From positions 3,038,001-3,102,000 of the forward strand of contig CAJFCV020000002.1 of NCBI GenBank assembly GCA_904066235.2: DNA of 64,000 nucleotides, in the 5' to 3' direction. Shown one piece after another: positions 32,215 to 43,424 of the stretch (position 1 is the stretch's first letter; each line of letters begins with the position of its first letter). The notes below the pieces were generated by a model that worked only from the letters and a program-made list of their open reading frames with translations, searched no databases and had not been told where the DNA came from. The position numbers and the translations under genes were made by a program. The DNA comes from Bursaphelenchus xylophilus (lineage: Eukaryota > Nematoda > Chromadorea > Rhabditida > Aphelenchoididae).

Positions 32215-32960
32215 TACCCAGATCTCGTTTTCCTCACTGGAGATAAGGAGGCGTTTTATCTCGTGGATCCGAAAAAAATATTCGTAAGATTACTGGTAGC
32301 ATTTGTTGTTCTAATGGAAAACGTAAAGTGGTAAGAAAGAGAATATTATAATTAATGTTATTTTGTTTAGATTTGCCAGATTCTGTTCATATTTTTGTGG
32401 TGCCATAAGGACCGATGGTGACGCCGCAGTGTCGAAAACCAGAACCACGACTCCGGACTACCCAAACGACATGCCGGTGTTCCCAAATTCAAGAGAATGA
32501 TAGCTTATCATCTGATGAGACAATAGTCGTAAACAGCTTTTCATCTGAGGAACTGAGGGTACGTAAAAAGAACGTACGATAAACGCCGGGTATGGCGTAT
32601 GTTACTTGAACGGCATTTTCGCACTTGGCGTAAATAAGGGAACGATCTTTAAGATTCCCTGCGAATCGGGAGGAGATTTCCCGACAAACAGAGACGTTCT
32701 CATCACTCAAAAAAAAATCACGTACTTTTCATCAGGTACGATCCGACAGACAACAGCCCTTCCGATGTCTTGTGGGTCCACGGAGCAGAAAGTCTTTATT
32801 TTCAGATTGAAGAGAAATCCATTATGGGCCATGCCAGCAGGCACAACAGTCGCAGTCAGAGCGCCCGCAGTGACAAGACCTCTACATTTGCGCAAGTGGT
32901 CGACGCTATAAGATCTGGACAGGTCTAACGAAACGTAATTTTCACGGATCCAACAAAACA
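32215..32960 (+). pseudogene. Decayed coding unit, copy 4, with distal part
   Basis: Carries the best version of the end of the first half (FYLVDPKKIFVRLLVAFVVL, MENVK), then the intron-like gap and DLPDSVHIFVVP. It continues to NGIFALGVNKGTIFKIP and DPTDNSPSDVLWVHGAE, then SRHNSRSQSARSDKTSTFAQ and VVDAIRSGQ. Several stops. Confidence 0.5.
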
Positions 32961-33059
32961 GAAGGCAGAATCGTAAAAGCCATAACATGACAACACGCAC
33001 CAGATGAAAATGTCGTAATGGTAGCGACAACAGCAATGTCAGCAACTGCACTGCACTCC

Positions 33060-33330
33060 AATTGTTTGGAGGCTTTGATAACCTTTTATCAGGGAAGTTA
33101 AAGCCCTTCTCATATTTCGTTACTCGTGGGATGAAATGTCCATGTCTTTGGGTACGTTTATTGTCTGAATGGTCAAATCAAAAGCACGAAGAGGTACCAC
33201 CGGACGAGTATCTGGATTGGTTGGTATTCCCAATCCGCAGGGAATTGCGACGACTATCTCAGCCAAGAACAGGCCGCGTTATTGAGGATCAGAAAGCGGT
33301 GGTAACGAAGATATTGCTTATTTAAGAGAG
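33060..33330 (+). other. Short open remnant beside the decayed array
   Basis: Frame with KPFSYFVTRGMKCPCLWVRL and KHEEVPPDEYLDWLVFPIRR ending TKILLI stop. Looks coding but isolated; not recognised. Confidence 0.3.
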
Positions 33331-33990
33331 ATAATCGAAACGAGGATATTCCTGCAGACGGTGGCTACACAAGTCAAAGTTAAGATTCAGAGGCACCTGG
33401 AGGAGCACCGGCCGCCATGAGCCATGGGATGCGACGAAGTCGGCAAGGTGGGCTTCAAGGAGGTGCAACTTGTTTATCGCACGAAGTCCACTGTGTCTCC
33501 ATTGACAACAGAAGAATGTCCCGTTCAATGCTAGCCTTCGTGAGATCATCTTGACCATGGACATCAACTGTTGCCCATCCATAAATCCTCTCCAAAGACG
33601 AATAAACGTCGCTGAAAATGGCAAATTGTGGGTTGCCGTTTTCAGCTAATCGTAAGCTCTTCACCAGTCTTCTTCCATCTGAATTTCTGTAGCCCCTTGT
33701 ACTAAAATTCGGTGAACCGGTAGGCGTTCTTTATGAAGAGTGCCACTTCGACGTCATTTTCAGGAGTCTTCGGTCGTATTTCCATGGATTCTCCAATGTG
33801 CTTTTCCAATATGGCGGTTCTTTCAGCCTTCTGTTTCACGCCTAGCTCGTCTATCTCCTTCCTCTTCCTGGCGAGCTCAAAGCCAACGCTAATGTATTGA
33901 CAAGTGCCCTTTGTTCATTGTCAAATTTCCAGATTTCTTCTTTAAAACGTCCGTTAGGATGTTTCACACAAAAGGATTGGCTACCTTGTT
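33322..33990 (-). pseudogene. Broken coiled-coil-containing remnant on the minus strand
   Basis: Reading leftwards, pieces in shifted frames are HPNGRFKEEIWKFDNEQRAL, ARKRKEIDELGVKQKAERTA, EKHIGESMEIRPKTPENDVE, KSLRLAENGNPQFAIFSDVY and ATVDVHGQDDLTKASIERD. The middle piece has heptad-like charged text. Frameshifts and stops separate the pieces. Probably part of the same decayed element cluster, facing the other way. Confidence 0.4.
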
Positions 33991-34284
33991 CCTAAACCGG
34001 ATGCAAAAAGAGAAATCTTACCTTTTCTAGTTTAATGAAAATTATAGGACGCAGCTCGGAGAACTTGCATGGGCGCAGCTCGCGTCTTGGGCGCAGCTCG
34101 AAAAAAAAGCTGAAATTTGGCTCCGGCGAGCTGCAAAAGCTTGTTTTCCGAGCTACGCCCTACCATTTTCAGCTAACTTTCAGAACATTCAGATAGGGCA
34201 TTGGCCCCAGTGTGCAATTATTCTTTTGTGCCTCTTCCCGCTTCTGTGGTTGTATATATTTGTTGAAGAAATCTACTATTCGTA

Positions 34285-35268
34285 GGTAGACATGGCTCGT
34301 CGGCCGGCCCGGCCCGTTTCAAATTTTCTATCGGCCCGGCCCGTTTCAAATTTGCTTTGGCCCGGCCCGAGCCGGCCCATGGAAACAAAAGCCTCCCCAA
34401 GTCTAACTCCTTATGACCAAATTTTTTTCTATCATCGTATAAATGGATAAATACGGTGTTCCGTAGCTATCTAGAATAGACATGGCTAGTGGGCCGGGCC
34501 GAACGAGTTTTAAAGGCCCCGGGGCCGGGCCGACCTCTTCCGGCCCCCGGGCCGGGCCGACCGGGGCCCCCGCCAGGCCCCCAATCGGCCCCCAATGACT
34601 AAAATTCCCAGTCTCAAAGCGAAAATTAGGGTTGCCAATAAAAATAAAACGCAGAGCCAAGAACCGATTGGGTTTTTTGAAGTACTTTGGGCAATGGTTG
34701 GTAATTTTTTGTTTCAAAAATTTATTGTCGATTGTTATAACAAAAAAATGGGGACTAAGGTAGTACAACTCGCCAGCCCAGTTCAGCCCCCCTGGACCCA
34801 GTATAAACCACCTCACCCAATCCCGCCTACTCGGGATTGGGTTCTCTCGGCTACGATCATCGTTGCCTGAACCACAAAAACGAATTTGGACGGTAACTGG
34901 GGGTTTGAAACAAAACGCCTGGGGTCATTTTACTCTAATTTGCATTTTTTGTATAATTCTAATTTTTTAATTACGGTCACACCGCGGTGGGTGTGAAATG
35001 GGCAAAACAGTGGGGGTTTGAACTACCTTTCGTGGGGAGCTGAACTACCAAAGCCCCAAAAAAATGTGTTATATCTCGCAATCAATGCAGTATTTATATT
35101 TACAGTTCGGCCCCCTGTCGACTCCGGCCCGGCCCGGCCCCCAGGGGCCGGGCCGGGCCGGGCCGAGAAAATTTGAAGGGGGCCGAGGCCGGGCCGACCT
35201 CTTCCGGCCCCCGGGCCGGGCCGCGATTTTCGGCCCGGCCCGGCCCCCCAGCCATGTCTAATCTAGAA
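34285..35268. repeat. Three GGCCCGG-rich blocks bounded by AGACATGGCT
   Basis: Blocks at 34289-34385, 34479-34600 and 35105-35262 consist of GGCCCGGCCC/GGGCCGGGCC units. The first two begin TAGACATGGCT; the last ends AGCCATGTCTA, so they are in both orientations. Between them (34600-35100) I see no gene. Confidence 0.75.
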
Positions 35269-35355
35269 ACAGAAATAACTGTAAAAAAACCAATGTTCAC
35301 CGGCCTTTGGATACATTCGACGCTACTCTTCCCAATGTTCGGTATAAAAAAGATT

Positions 35356-35808
35356 GACAAGGGAAGTACTTGAAGTGTGACGCTCAGATTTTGATGAAAC
35401 TTGGCACAAATTTAGAATAATTTTTTCTAAGATATATGCGGGAATCCTAGCTCGCGCTTTGCAGAAACAACCGAGATTTTTAGATCGAAAGTCGGCGAAA
35501 TTTTAGGACTTTTTGCCGAATTTCGGCACGAAAAGTTTCATGCCTATTTCAACTGTAAAGGATAATGTTTCTACAAAAAATCAAATTTTTCCGCACGAAA
35601 CTGCCAAAGTTATGGCCAAAAAACGGTTTTCTCTCTGACCGCTCTCCACGTTGAGCGTGCTCTCTCGGCGGCAAAAATCGTTCGATATCTCGGCGGCGCC
35701 CGCAAAGCGCGAGCTAAAACTTTCAGGAATTGATATTTAGTCCATACCCGACGTGTGTGCAAATTTTAAAGAAAATCTGAGCGTCACACTTGAAGTACTT
35801 CCCCTGTG
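35356..35808. repeat. Family K element, near-consensus copy
   Basis: Complete ends with CTTGAAGTGTGACGCTCAG and its inverted match. It finishes 4 bases from the UGT stop codon at 35812. Confidence 0.9.
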
Positions 35809-35811
35809 AGT

Positions 35812-38800
35812 TTATTCTTTTTTCGATTTCGCTGCAGTCCTCTTTCCGCAACAACAGCGACAACAACACCGAACAACCCTATAGACCAAATAGGGAATCA
35901 AGAGACAAAGAAAAATTAGAAACGCGTACACATCAATGTTGTAGAACTGAACAATATTCAGATGTCTTCCCTCCAACTCCAGAACTTCGGCGATATCATA
36001 ATCCGCCGCATATTCTGTATATTGTAGGACCCTGTCGACCGGCTGCAACGGCTTCCCCTTGATCATTCGAGCGATGGATTTGGCTTTCTTGTAGTACTTC
36101 TTGTCGTTGATCAACTCCGAAAAGGTTTTGATCAAATTTTCGGAAGTCAGTTCGGCTTTATGCGCGGAGATTCCAAGGCCTCGGTCCTCGACCATACGAC
36201 AATTCCGCAGCTGATCCCCAAACAAGAAGATGCAGACCATCGGGATGCCAAAATGCGAGGCCTCGGAGACACTGTTCATCCCGCCATGAGTCACAAAGCC
36301 GATCAGGTTTTTGTGGTCTGAAAAAAGGTTTTATGCAAATGAAGCCTCATCTACATACATGTCAGTCTGTCGGGAAAATAATATGGATTCGATGTGCCTT
36401 AGAATTGCCCATTATCGCTTTGCGAGGACTGCAGATTTGGTGCGCGACTGCGACAAAGCGAGACATTCTGCTGCCACAAATCCACATTATTTTCCCGACA
36501 GACTGATAGTGAAGAAACTTTTAGCCCTATGTAAATCGTGGTACACACTCTATGTTATCACATTACTTACTCAATATGTCCGTTTGAGGCACCCATTTAG
36601 CCACCAAAACATTTTCCAGCCCTTTTGCAATATCATCTTCTGGCGTCTCATACTTCCAAATGAACCTCACATTTGGAAAGGCTTTGAAGGCATCCAGAAA
36701 CGCTTGCTTTGTCTCGTCTGGCATCGAAGAACTTTGGGCAATGCTCCCAAAAGAAACCAATACAGCGCCATCTTTTGAATCGTCCAGATATGATTTGTAT
36801 GGCTAAAGTGAAAAGGTGATTTGCTTGAAAAAGTATAAAGATTGTAACCTAAAAAAGAGGTAACTGACCTCAATCAGTGGCTTCGGCTGGCTCAACGCAA
36901 ATCCCCCGATATAAACAATTTTATGGGAGATTGGACGGGGAAATTCCACATGCTCATCGCTGTTGACAAACACCAATGACGCGTTGGCGAAGGCGCCCTG
37001 AAAAGTTTCTTTTGTTGCGGCATGAGTAGTATTAATTGTTTTATAATTGTAAACGCTTTCCGACGAAGGATGACCTACTATTAGTTTATGGTACAAGTAT
37101 AGGGCGTTTTATCTTCCAGCCGGCGTTTTCCAAGGCATTATTGCCCACACAGAGAAAAATAAGCCGCCCTGTTGCCGTATCGGATCGAAATCTCAACCGA
37201 TAGAAGCTATAAGAGCTGCGTCGCATCTAATAAATAAAAAAAGCAAGAGAGAGGGAACTATTCATGTTGACCTCTGGTTACAGTAGGGTCTTCGAAAAAT
37301 CTTTGTTGACCTGCTGCTTGACGGACTTGGCAAAAAACTAGACTCTTTTTTCGACAAAGCTAACCATTTTTAAGCTAGGTGAGAATACGCCCCTGGCTGA
37401 GGCTCACAGAGCTACAAATTTCTTTCCAGGATTCTGCCGGCTGAGATCGGCTTCGCTGTCTTTCCGCCGATAAAGCTTTAGGTCTTGGGAGTAAACACAT
37501 ACGTGGTCTATGTCTTTAAAATTTCATGGAAGTTAATTTGTATGAATTTTTGGGTAAAATACGTTGTTTCCCCGTTGTCTTGAGTAACACAGCAGGCAAC
37601 TTTCATCTAAGCTCCTTGGAGAAGCAAGCAACGAGCCAAGGAAACTTACATCCACAGTGAAGTCCGGGAAGTGCTCTTGAACGATGACTGTTTGGTAGCC
37701 TTGGAAGGCCCTTGACATAATATGTTTTACAACCAAAAATGCCACGACATTTGTTGTCCGTTTGACAAAGCTTCCGTAGTTTGTGGGCAGCGGAATGTAG
37801 TCTGCAAAGGAACAAAACATACGACAACATACAGCGATAAATTGGCCAAAGATAACTCAACAAAAAGATTGTATCGGAAGCAAAATATGTAGTCTGCCGG
37901 GGAAATGAGGTGGATTTGTCGCAAGTTATTGCATTATCTCCAACCGCCGCTAGCCAAAGCGGTAATTGGGCGTTCTCGGGACGCGACAAGTCAATCCACA
38001 TTATTTCCCCGACAGACAGATAATATTTACCTGGCACAAAGCTCAGTGAATAGGGCACTCCCAGTGAAGCGGCCACAGAAATAGGCAATGGCATCGCCGC
38101 GGCCAAAATGTATTTTTCCAGCCCGATTTTCTTGAACAGTCCTGCACCGCAGATATCGAAGATTTGAATTAGGCCGATGTCAAATTTTTCCGACTTTAGA
38201 GTTTCGATAATTTCGTCATCGCCAAGGATTTCTGAAACCAAGGCTAGATGCATTTTGAAAGGGAAGCCTTACGTCGACAAAGTTTTGTGTTTCCATCGCC
38301 AAAGAGTTTCATCATCTGAAAAATTCGTATTTTTTTTTTCAAGTACATGCAGCAAAACCTCTGAACAACAAAGCCAACAAAGCGCAAAAGACTATAAAAA
38401 TAGTCTTAGCGGTCTGCCGGAAAAATAATGAGCTCTCTGTCGCATCGCAAGTAGAATCGCCGCCAACAAAATGAACTGTGACGGAAAAAATTAAATTGTT
38501 TTTCGACAAATCCACATTAATTTCCCAACAGATGAATAAACAGGGCTCGTTGTACAGAGGTTTGTTGTTGTGGAAAATTTATAGTAAGTCCAACCTTGTA
38601 TCCCTGAGCTATTGTTTGCACGATTCCATCATTTCCCATCGTCCAGGAGTTCGATCTCATCATCTCCGGCGACAACGGAGTTTCGAACTTCTTCTTCACC
38701 GCAATAACTCGGGCTTTTGTCCCGTTCAACAAGAAATCCGGGTCGTTATCGAAAAGGTGTGGGCGGAAAACGGCCTAAACCTTATTTTAATTTTTTCCTA

Positions 38801-39001
38801 TTACCAGAAGCAATCAAAAAAAGGTCGAAAAATCGTTAAAAAGCGACTTACCACCTCATGCCCGGCGTCATGGTAAATATCCGCCAATTTGCCAATGAAA
38901 TTTATGTGACTTCTACTGTAGTTGGGCGAGTAAAGCAGAATTTTGAAGCCATTACTGGCCGCTATTAGTAAAAGAGCAGCTATAATTTTGAGAAATTTCA
39001 T
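35812..39001 (-). CDS. UDP-glycosyltransferase, copy 1 (530 aa)
   Basis: Eight exons join in phase: 39001-38852, 38774-38595, 38315-38273, 38231-38031, 37801-37650, 36997-36869, 36802-36571 and 36317-35812 (TAA). The protein starts with a signal peptide (KIIAALLLIAASNG), then KILLYSPNYSRSHINFIGKL, typical of nematode UGTs. The acceptor domain includes YILAAAMPLPISVAASLG and SFVPDYIPLP. The UDP-sugar-binding half has VLVSFGSIAQ, WVPQTDILNHKNLIGFVTHG and GMNSVSEASHFGIPMV. A C-terminal membrane anchor (AFLIFLCLLIPYLVY) ends in a cysteine-rich stretch and KSKKE, a KxKxx ER-retrieval signal. Such enzymes glucosylate small hydrophobic compounds in the ER lumen. One oddity: the signature IPLFADQ of copy 2 reads IFLFGDQ here, so a usually conserved Pro is Phe (about 393). 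Exon plan and lengths match copy 2. Confidence 0.93.
36361..36507. mobile_element. Family M-b MITE in UGT copy 1, last intron
   Basis: Complete, intact termini. Confidence 0.92.
37890..38022. mobile_element. Family M-b MITE in UGT copy 1, intron 4
   Basis: Complete with diverged TIRs (AGTCTGCCGGGGAAATGAGG); it stops 8 bases short of the exon donor. Confidence 0.85.
38408..38531. mobile_element. Hybrid family M MITE (a-type left, b-type right) in UGT copy 1
   Basis: Left half GAGCTCTCTGTCGCATCG is M-a; right half CGACAAATCCACATTAATTTCCC is M-b. In intron 2. Confidence 0.85.
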
Positions 39002-39840
39002 CCTTCTCCTCCAAAAAGGAAGAATCTTCGCAATCAGCGGTGTTGATAAAAGTTTTGCTGATAATTTTCGGACCACGCTTTGTGAATGATCTTTTTTCGT
39101 CTGTGCACCGCGTGTTCCGGGTTTTATCTGTGTACACGTATGGTTTGCGGGGCACATTTTTAGACGCATAGCACATTAATTTTGAATTTTGAACTTTGTG
39201 TTTACGACACAAGGATAGCTCCGTTGTTGGCCTTGCCTAACAGCGATTTGTATCGCTAAATAAGAATGTTACTGCTTGTACCTTCAAATCGCCCTGTCGG
39301 TGAAATAACGAGCATCTGTCGCATTGAAAATCGCTTCGCCCCCGAGAAAATGAATTGTGTCGCTGCAAAATCAAATTTCTTTTCGCTTCAGCGACATGAT
39401 CGGGGCAGCGACAATGCGCTCATTATTTTCCCGACAGACTGATAGAAAGGCTTCGTTGAGCGAGATTTCGTTGTACAGAGGGTCTACCGTAGTCAAAAAA
39501 TTAAAAAATGATAAAAAAGGAAAAGATGATTATTTACGACTCCTACAATGCCTCTCCAAACAAAAATGGTTATCGTAAGAGGCTTAGGATTATCTTTAAT
39601 TTTGCCTGCACAAAGCCACATATCAATAACGCAAACTTTCAAGTTGCCGTTAGCGACACTAGCCCCGTCGCAAAGTCGCTAGAGTGACTTAAGTTTGGGG
39701 TTTTCATCGCCAAATTGTTGAGTGAAAATGAGATAAATTTGAATTGAAATTGAATATCGCATATATGTAAATGTGAACTAAAAGTTCTAATTGCTTCTGC
39801 AAGCTTCCAGTAATAAAATATTAACATTAAGTTGACCCAT
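39002..39840. other. Intergenic between the two UGTs
   Basis: Holds the upstream region of copy 1 and one M-a MITE at 39291. Text at 39241-39290 (CAGCGATTTGTATCGCT) recalls UGT exon 7 sequence at 40966-40980, perhaps a scrap. Confidence 0.5.
39291..39444. mobile_element. Family M-a MITE, complete
   Basis: Left TIR is CCCTGTCGGTGAAATAACGAGC; right TIR is intact. Confidence 0.88.
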
Positions 39841-42800
39841 TTATTCCTTTTTATCCTTAACCGCTCTTTTCCTACACACACAACATCGAACTGCTCTACA
39901 AACCAGATAAACACTCAATAGGCTGCTCAAAACCGCAGCCGCATACACATCAATATTGTAGAACTCGACGAAACTCAGATGCCTTCCTTCAAGCTCCAAT
40001 GCCTTCGAAATGTCGTATTTTACGGCATATTCCGTATATTTCAGCACCCTTTCCGCCGGTTGCATCGGCTTTCCTTTGATCATCGCTGCCAATTCCTTGG
40101 CTTTGTTGTAGAGTTTCTTGTTGTTGATCAACTCCGAGAACACGGAGATCAAAGTTTCGGACGTCAAATTGGCCTTTGAAGCGACCAAGCCGATGCCGCG
40201 GTCCTGAATCATCTTGCAGTTGCGCGATTGATCCGCAAACAGAGGAATGCAGACCATCGGGATGCCAAAATGGGACGCCTCGGAGACACTGTTCATCCCG
40301 CCGTGCGTGATGAAGCCGATGGCGTTTTTGTGGTCTGAAAAAGTAAATGAAGCCACATCTAAATACAAATTAGTCTGTCGGGAAAATAATATGAATTTGT
40401 TGCGGAAAAATGAGGGTGTTTCAAGGAATTCCGCGGAAATTTTTTGTCGATGTCTTTGCGCTCAGTCAAGATATCCAAAAAATTCTTTTTGCAGGATAAA
40501 TAAGACGATGAGCGGTTTTTTTTGCCTAAAAATATGCTTTCTCCGCCAACGCAGAAAGCAGTGTATTCGGCGGAGATTTTTAGGCGCTTTTCTGGTCATC
40601 ACACGAATTTTTAGCGTTTTATTGCGACACAGAAATATCCGAAAAGCCTTCAGATATTTTGCATAATGAATCAGAAATATAGCCAGTAAATTCCATGGAC
40701 CTATTTCATTTGTTGTGCAAAGTGTAGACTGGATAACTTCACTTACTCATCACATCCGTCTGAGGTATCCATTTGGCCAACGAAACATTGTCCAGTCCTT
40801 TTACCTCCTCGTCTTCCGGCTCTTCATATTTCCAGATGAACTTAACATTAGGAAATGTCCTAAAGGCCTCGAGGAAAGCGGTTTTCGTCGCTTTCGGCAT
40901 GGACGCGCTATGCGCGATACTTCCAAACGAAACAAGGATAACTCCGTTCTTGGCTTTATCTAACAGCGATTTGTACGGCTGAAATACGAGGATTACTATG
41001 TATTAGTGTTTTCATGTCTGTCGGGGAAATAATGAGCATTTTTTCGCATCGAAAATCGCATCGCCGTTGGGAAAATGTAAAATCAATTTTACTTCGCCGC
41101 TACACAATTCATTTTCTTGGCAGCGAGACAGAGTGCTCATTATTTTCCCGACAGACTGCTAGAACTAATTTGAAGAACGTTAGTCAAATTTTCAAAGTAA
41201 CTGCTAGGTATGTAAGCATTTTGAAGCGCAACGAAACCAGTCCTTTTTTTGCCCTGCGTTGCGCGATTGTCATTTTTCGCAACGATAAACTATTTTTTTC
41301 AGAAAGCGACAAAATACGAGGAGTGTTAAATTCTCAGGACCTGCGCGCATTGTCAGTCTGTCGGGAAAATAATGGGCACACCGTCGTTGCGCCGATCACG
41401 TCGCTGAATGGAAAGCGATTCGATTTTTTCGCGAAGCAATTCATTTTCTCAGAGTCGCTGCGATTTTCGATGCGACAGAGTGCACATTATTTTCCCGACA
41501 GACTAAAATAAGAATAATGGTGTTCAAGGATGAAGTATCAACTCACCTCAACCAGGGGTTTGGGCCGGCTCAAGGCGAATCCCCCGATATAAACAATTTT
41601 ATGCGAGATTGGCCGAGGGTATTCCACATGCTCGTCGCTGTTGGCAAAGACCAACGACGCATCGCCAAAGGCACTCTGAAAAAGTGATGGACAATAAAAA
41701 AATTTGTCTCAACGAAACGTTTAACTGGCTAAACGTTACCTCAATCGTAAAATCGGGGTAATACCTTCGGATTGCGTCGATTTGCGCTCTACGTAGACTA
41801 CTCAACGTAAAATGCTTGCTGAACAAGAAGCTGGCAATGTTCGCGGCACGTCGCACAAAGCTACTGTGTTCATTGGAGAGTGGGAACATGTCTGGAAACA
41901 GATCTCACAATATTATGTGTGGTTTATGTAAAATACGATTTTTTGAACCACCGAAGCCATGTGTGGTCAGTGGGGAAAAAGCAGATTTTCCGCGTTTTCT
42001 TTGTCGTGAAAGAGGCAAAAAACAATTTTTTGAGGTTATGCACTACAACAGCCTGTCGGAAAAATAATGTAGTTTTAGCGCAAACACATGTCTCGAGGCA
42101 CCGTCGCAGTCATAAACCAAACCCCTGCTATCGGTAGCATAAGGGTTCTGGGCGGTTCCCAGGTGAGACGATTCCACATTATTTTCCCGGCAGGCTATGT
42201 CATTCAAAAAGTTTGTTTACCATTATAAAAAATCTTTATGAAAGCGTGCCTACAAAAAAACTTCTGGACCTACCCGGCACAAAGCTCAAGGAATGCGGAA
42301 TCCCCAGAATCGCCGCTGCGTCAATCGGCAATGGCATGGCGGCGGCGAGGATGAATTTTCGCACTCCGATCCGTTCGAAAAGCCCATTGCCACAGAGGTC
42401 CATGACTTGGAGGAGGCCAATGTCAAACTTTTCCTTTCTCAACTGATCAATAAGGTCTTCGTCGGAAAGTAGCTCTAAAAATGAGCGTATTGTGAAGCTG
42501 TGGGACTTACGTTGGCACATTTTGCCGATGGCGTCAGAGGTTTGTGCGATCATCTGAAAAAATGAAGTGGGAGTTTAGCGAGGAGACTTGTGACTAAACT
42601 ACCAGTCTGTCGGTAAAATAGTGAGCGCAATTTCGTTCGTGTCGCTGCAGTGAAGACCAATTTGATTTTGTCGCGACACAATTCGTTTCCTCGGCGGCGA
42701 TACGATTTTCGTTGCGACAGAGTGCTCATTATTTTTCCGACAGAATAATACTAGAGACAACGCGAAACGAGGAGAGCAGTCAGAGAAGAAAACACCTCTA

Positions 42801-43424
42801 GGCTGTATTTTTGCCGGCAGTTTTGGAAGCGACAGAGTGCTCATTATTTTCCCGACAGACTGGTTTTCTACCCTAAGGAGAATAATTTTGTAACGCAATC
42901 TTTACAAATCATTATGTGTAATTGGTATATCATGTACGCAACATTTGAAAAAAAAATCCGAGCTGACCGCCTCGGGCGTTTTCGGATTTTCCTCACTTAC
43001 CGTCGCCATTTGTAGCATATGGCTGAGAATTCCGCCGCTTTGGCTCTCCCATGCCTTGGCTTTCATGGTCTGCGACTGAAGTGTGGACTCGAATCTCTTT
43101 CTGCTCCAGACAACACGAGCTTTGGAGCCATTTATCAGCACTTCAGGGTCATTATTGGTCAGCTCTGGTCGAATTATCACCTAAAACAGGTCATAACTGA
43201 TAATTTAGGGGCTTAAAACATCTCCAAATTGCTTGAAATTCCTCTAAATTGTGGTAAAATGAACGCTGACTCACCGCTTCATGGCCGGCTTCAATATAAA
43301 GATTGGCCAATTGCCCAATGAAGTTGATATGACTCCTACTGTAGTTTGGCGAATACAGTAGGATCTTGTAGCCATTCACAATAATTATTGGCAGGAATAC
43401 GAGCAAAACGCTGAACCCCCGCAT
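39841..43424 (-). CDS. UDP-glycosyltransferase, copy 2 (526 aa)
   Basis: Exons 43424-43275, 43180-43001, 42553-42511, 42474-42274, 41891-41740, 41675-41547, 40978-40747 and 40334-39841 (TAA). The first seven exons have the same lengths as in copy 1 (150, 180, 43, 201, 152, 129, 232). Signal peptide VLLVFLPIIIVNG is followed by YKILLYSPNYSRSHINFIGQ. The donor-binding half shows ILVSFGSIAHSASMP, WIPQTDVMNHKNAIGFITHG, GMNSVSEASHFGIPMVCIPL and FADQSRN, all as expected. The anchor (VLSSLLSVYLVCRAVRCC) is followed by KDKKE, a KxKxx signal. Six M-type elements or scraps sit in its introns and none interrupts an exon. The two genes are a tandem duplication in head-to-tail order. Confidence 0.94.
40371..40412. 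mobile_element. Family M-b left fragment
   Basis: TTAGTCTGTCGGGAAAATAA then ATGAATTTGTTGCGG; no right end. UGT copy 2, intron 7. Confidence 0.7.
41014..41160. mobile_element. Family M-a MITE, complete
   Basis: UGT copy 2, intron 6, 33 bases upstream of exon 7. Confidence 0.9.
41351..41505. mobile_element. Family M-a MITE, complete
   Basis: Second copy in the same UGT intron; TIRs nearly perfect, so relatively young. Confidence 0.92.
42050..42197. mobile_element. Family M-b MITE with matched TIR changes
   Basis: Ends AGCCTGTCGG and CCGGCAGGCT both carry the T-to-C change, so the TIRs changed together. UGT copy 2, intron 4. Confidence 0.85.
42600..42748. mobile_element. Family M-a MITE, complete
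   Basis: UGT copy 2, intron 2; right end decayed to TTTTTCCGACAGAATAATA. Confidence 0.85.
42829..42863. mobile_element. Family M-a right-end scrap
   Basis: GCGACAGAGTGCTCATTATT followed by TTCCCGACAGACTGG only. Confidence 0.8.

Noticed and set aside
34403..34816. 137-codon minus frame with GPGGLNWAG-type text
   Set aside because: Translation of GGCCCGG repeats and flanking A/T text.
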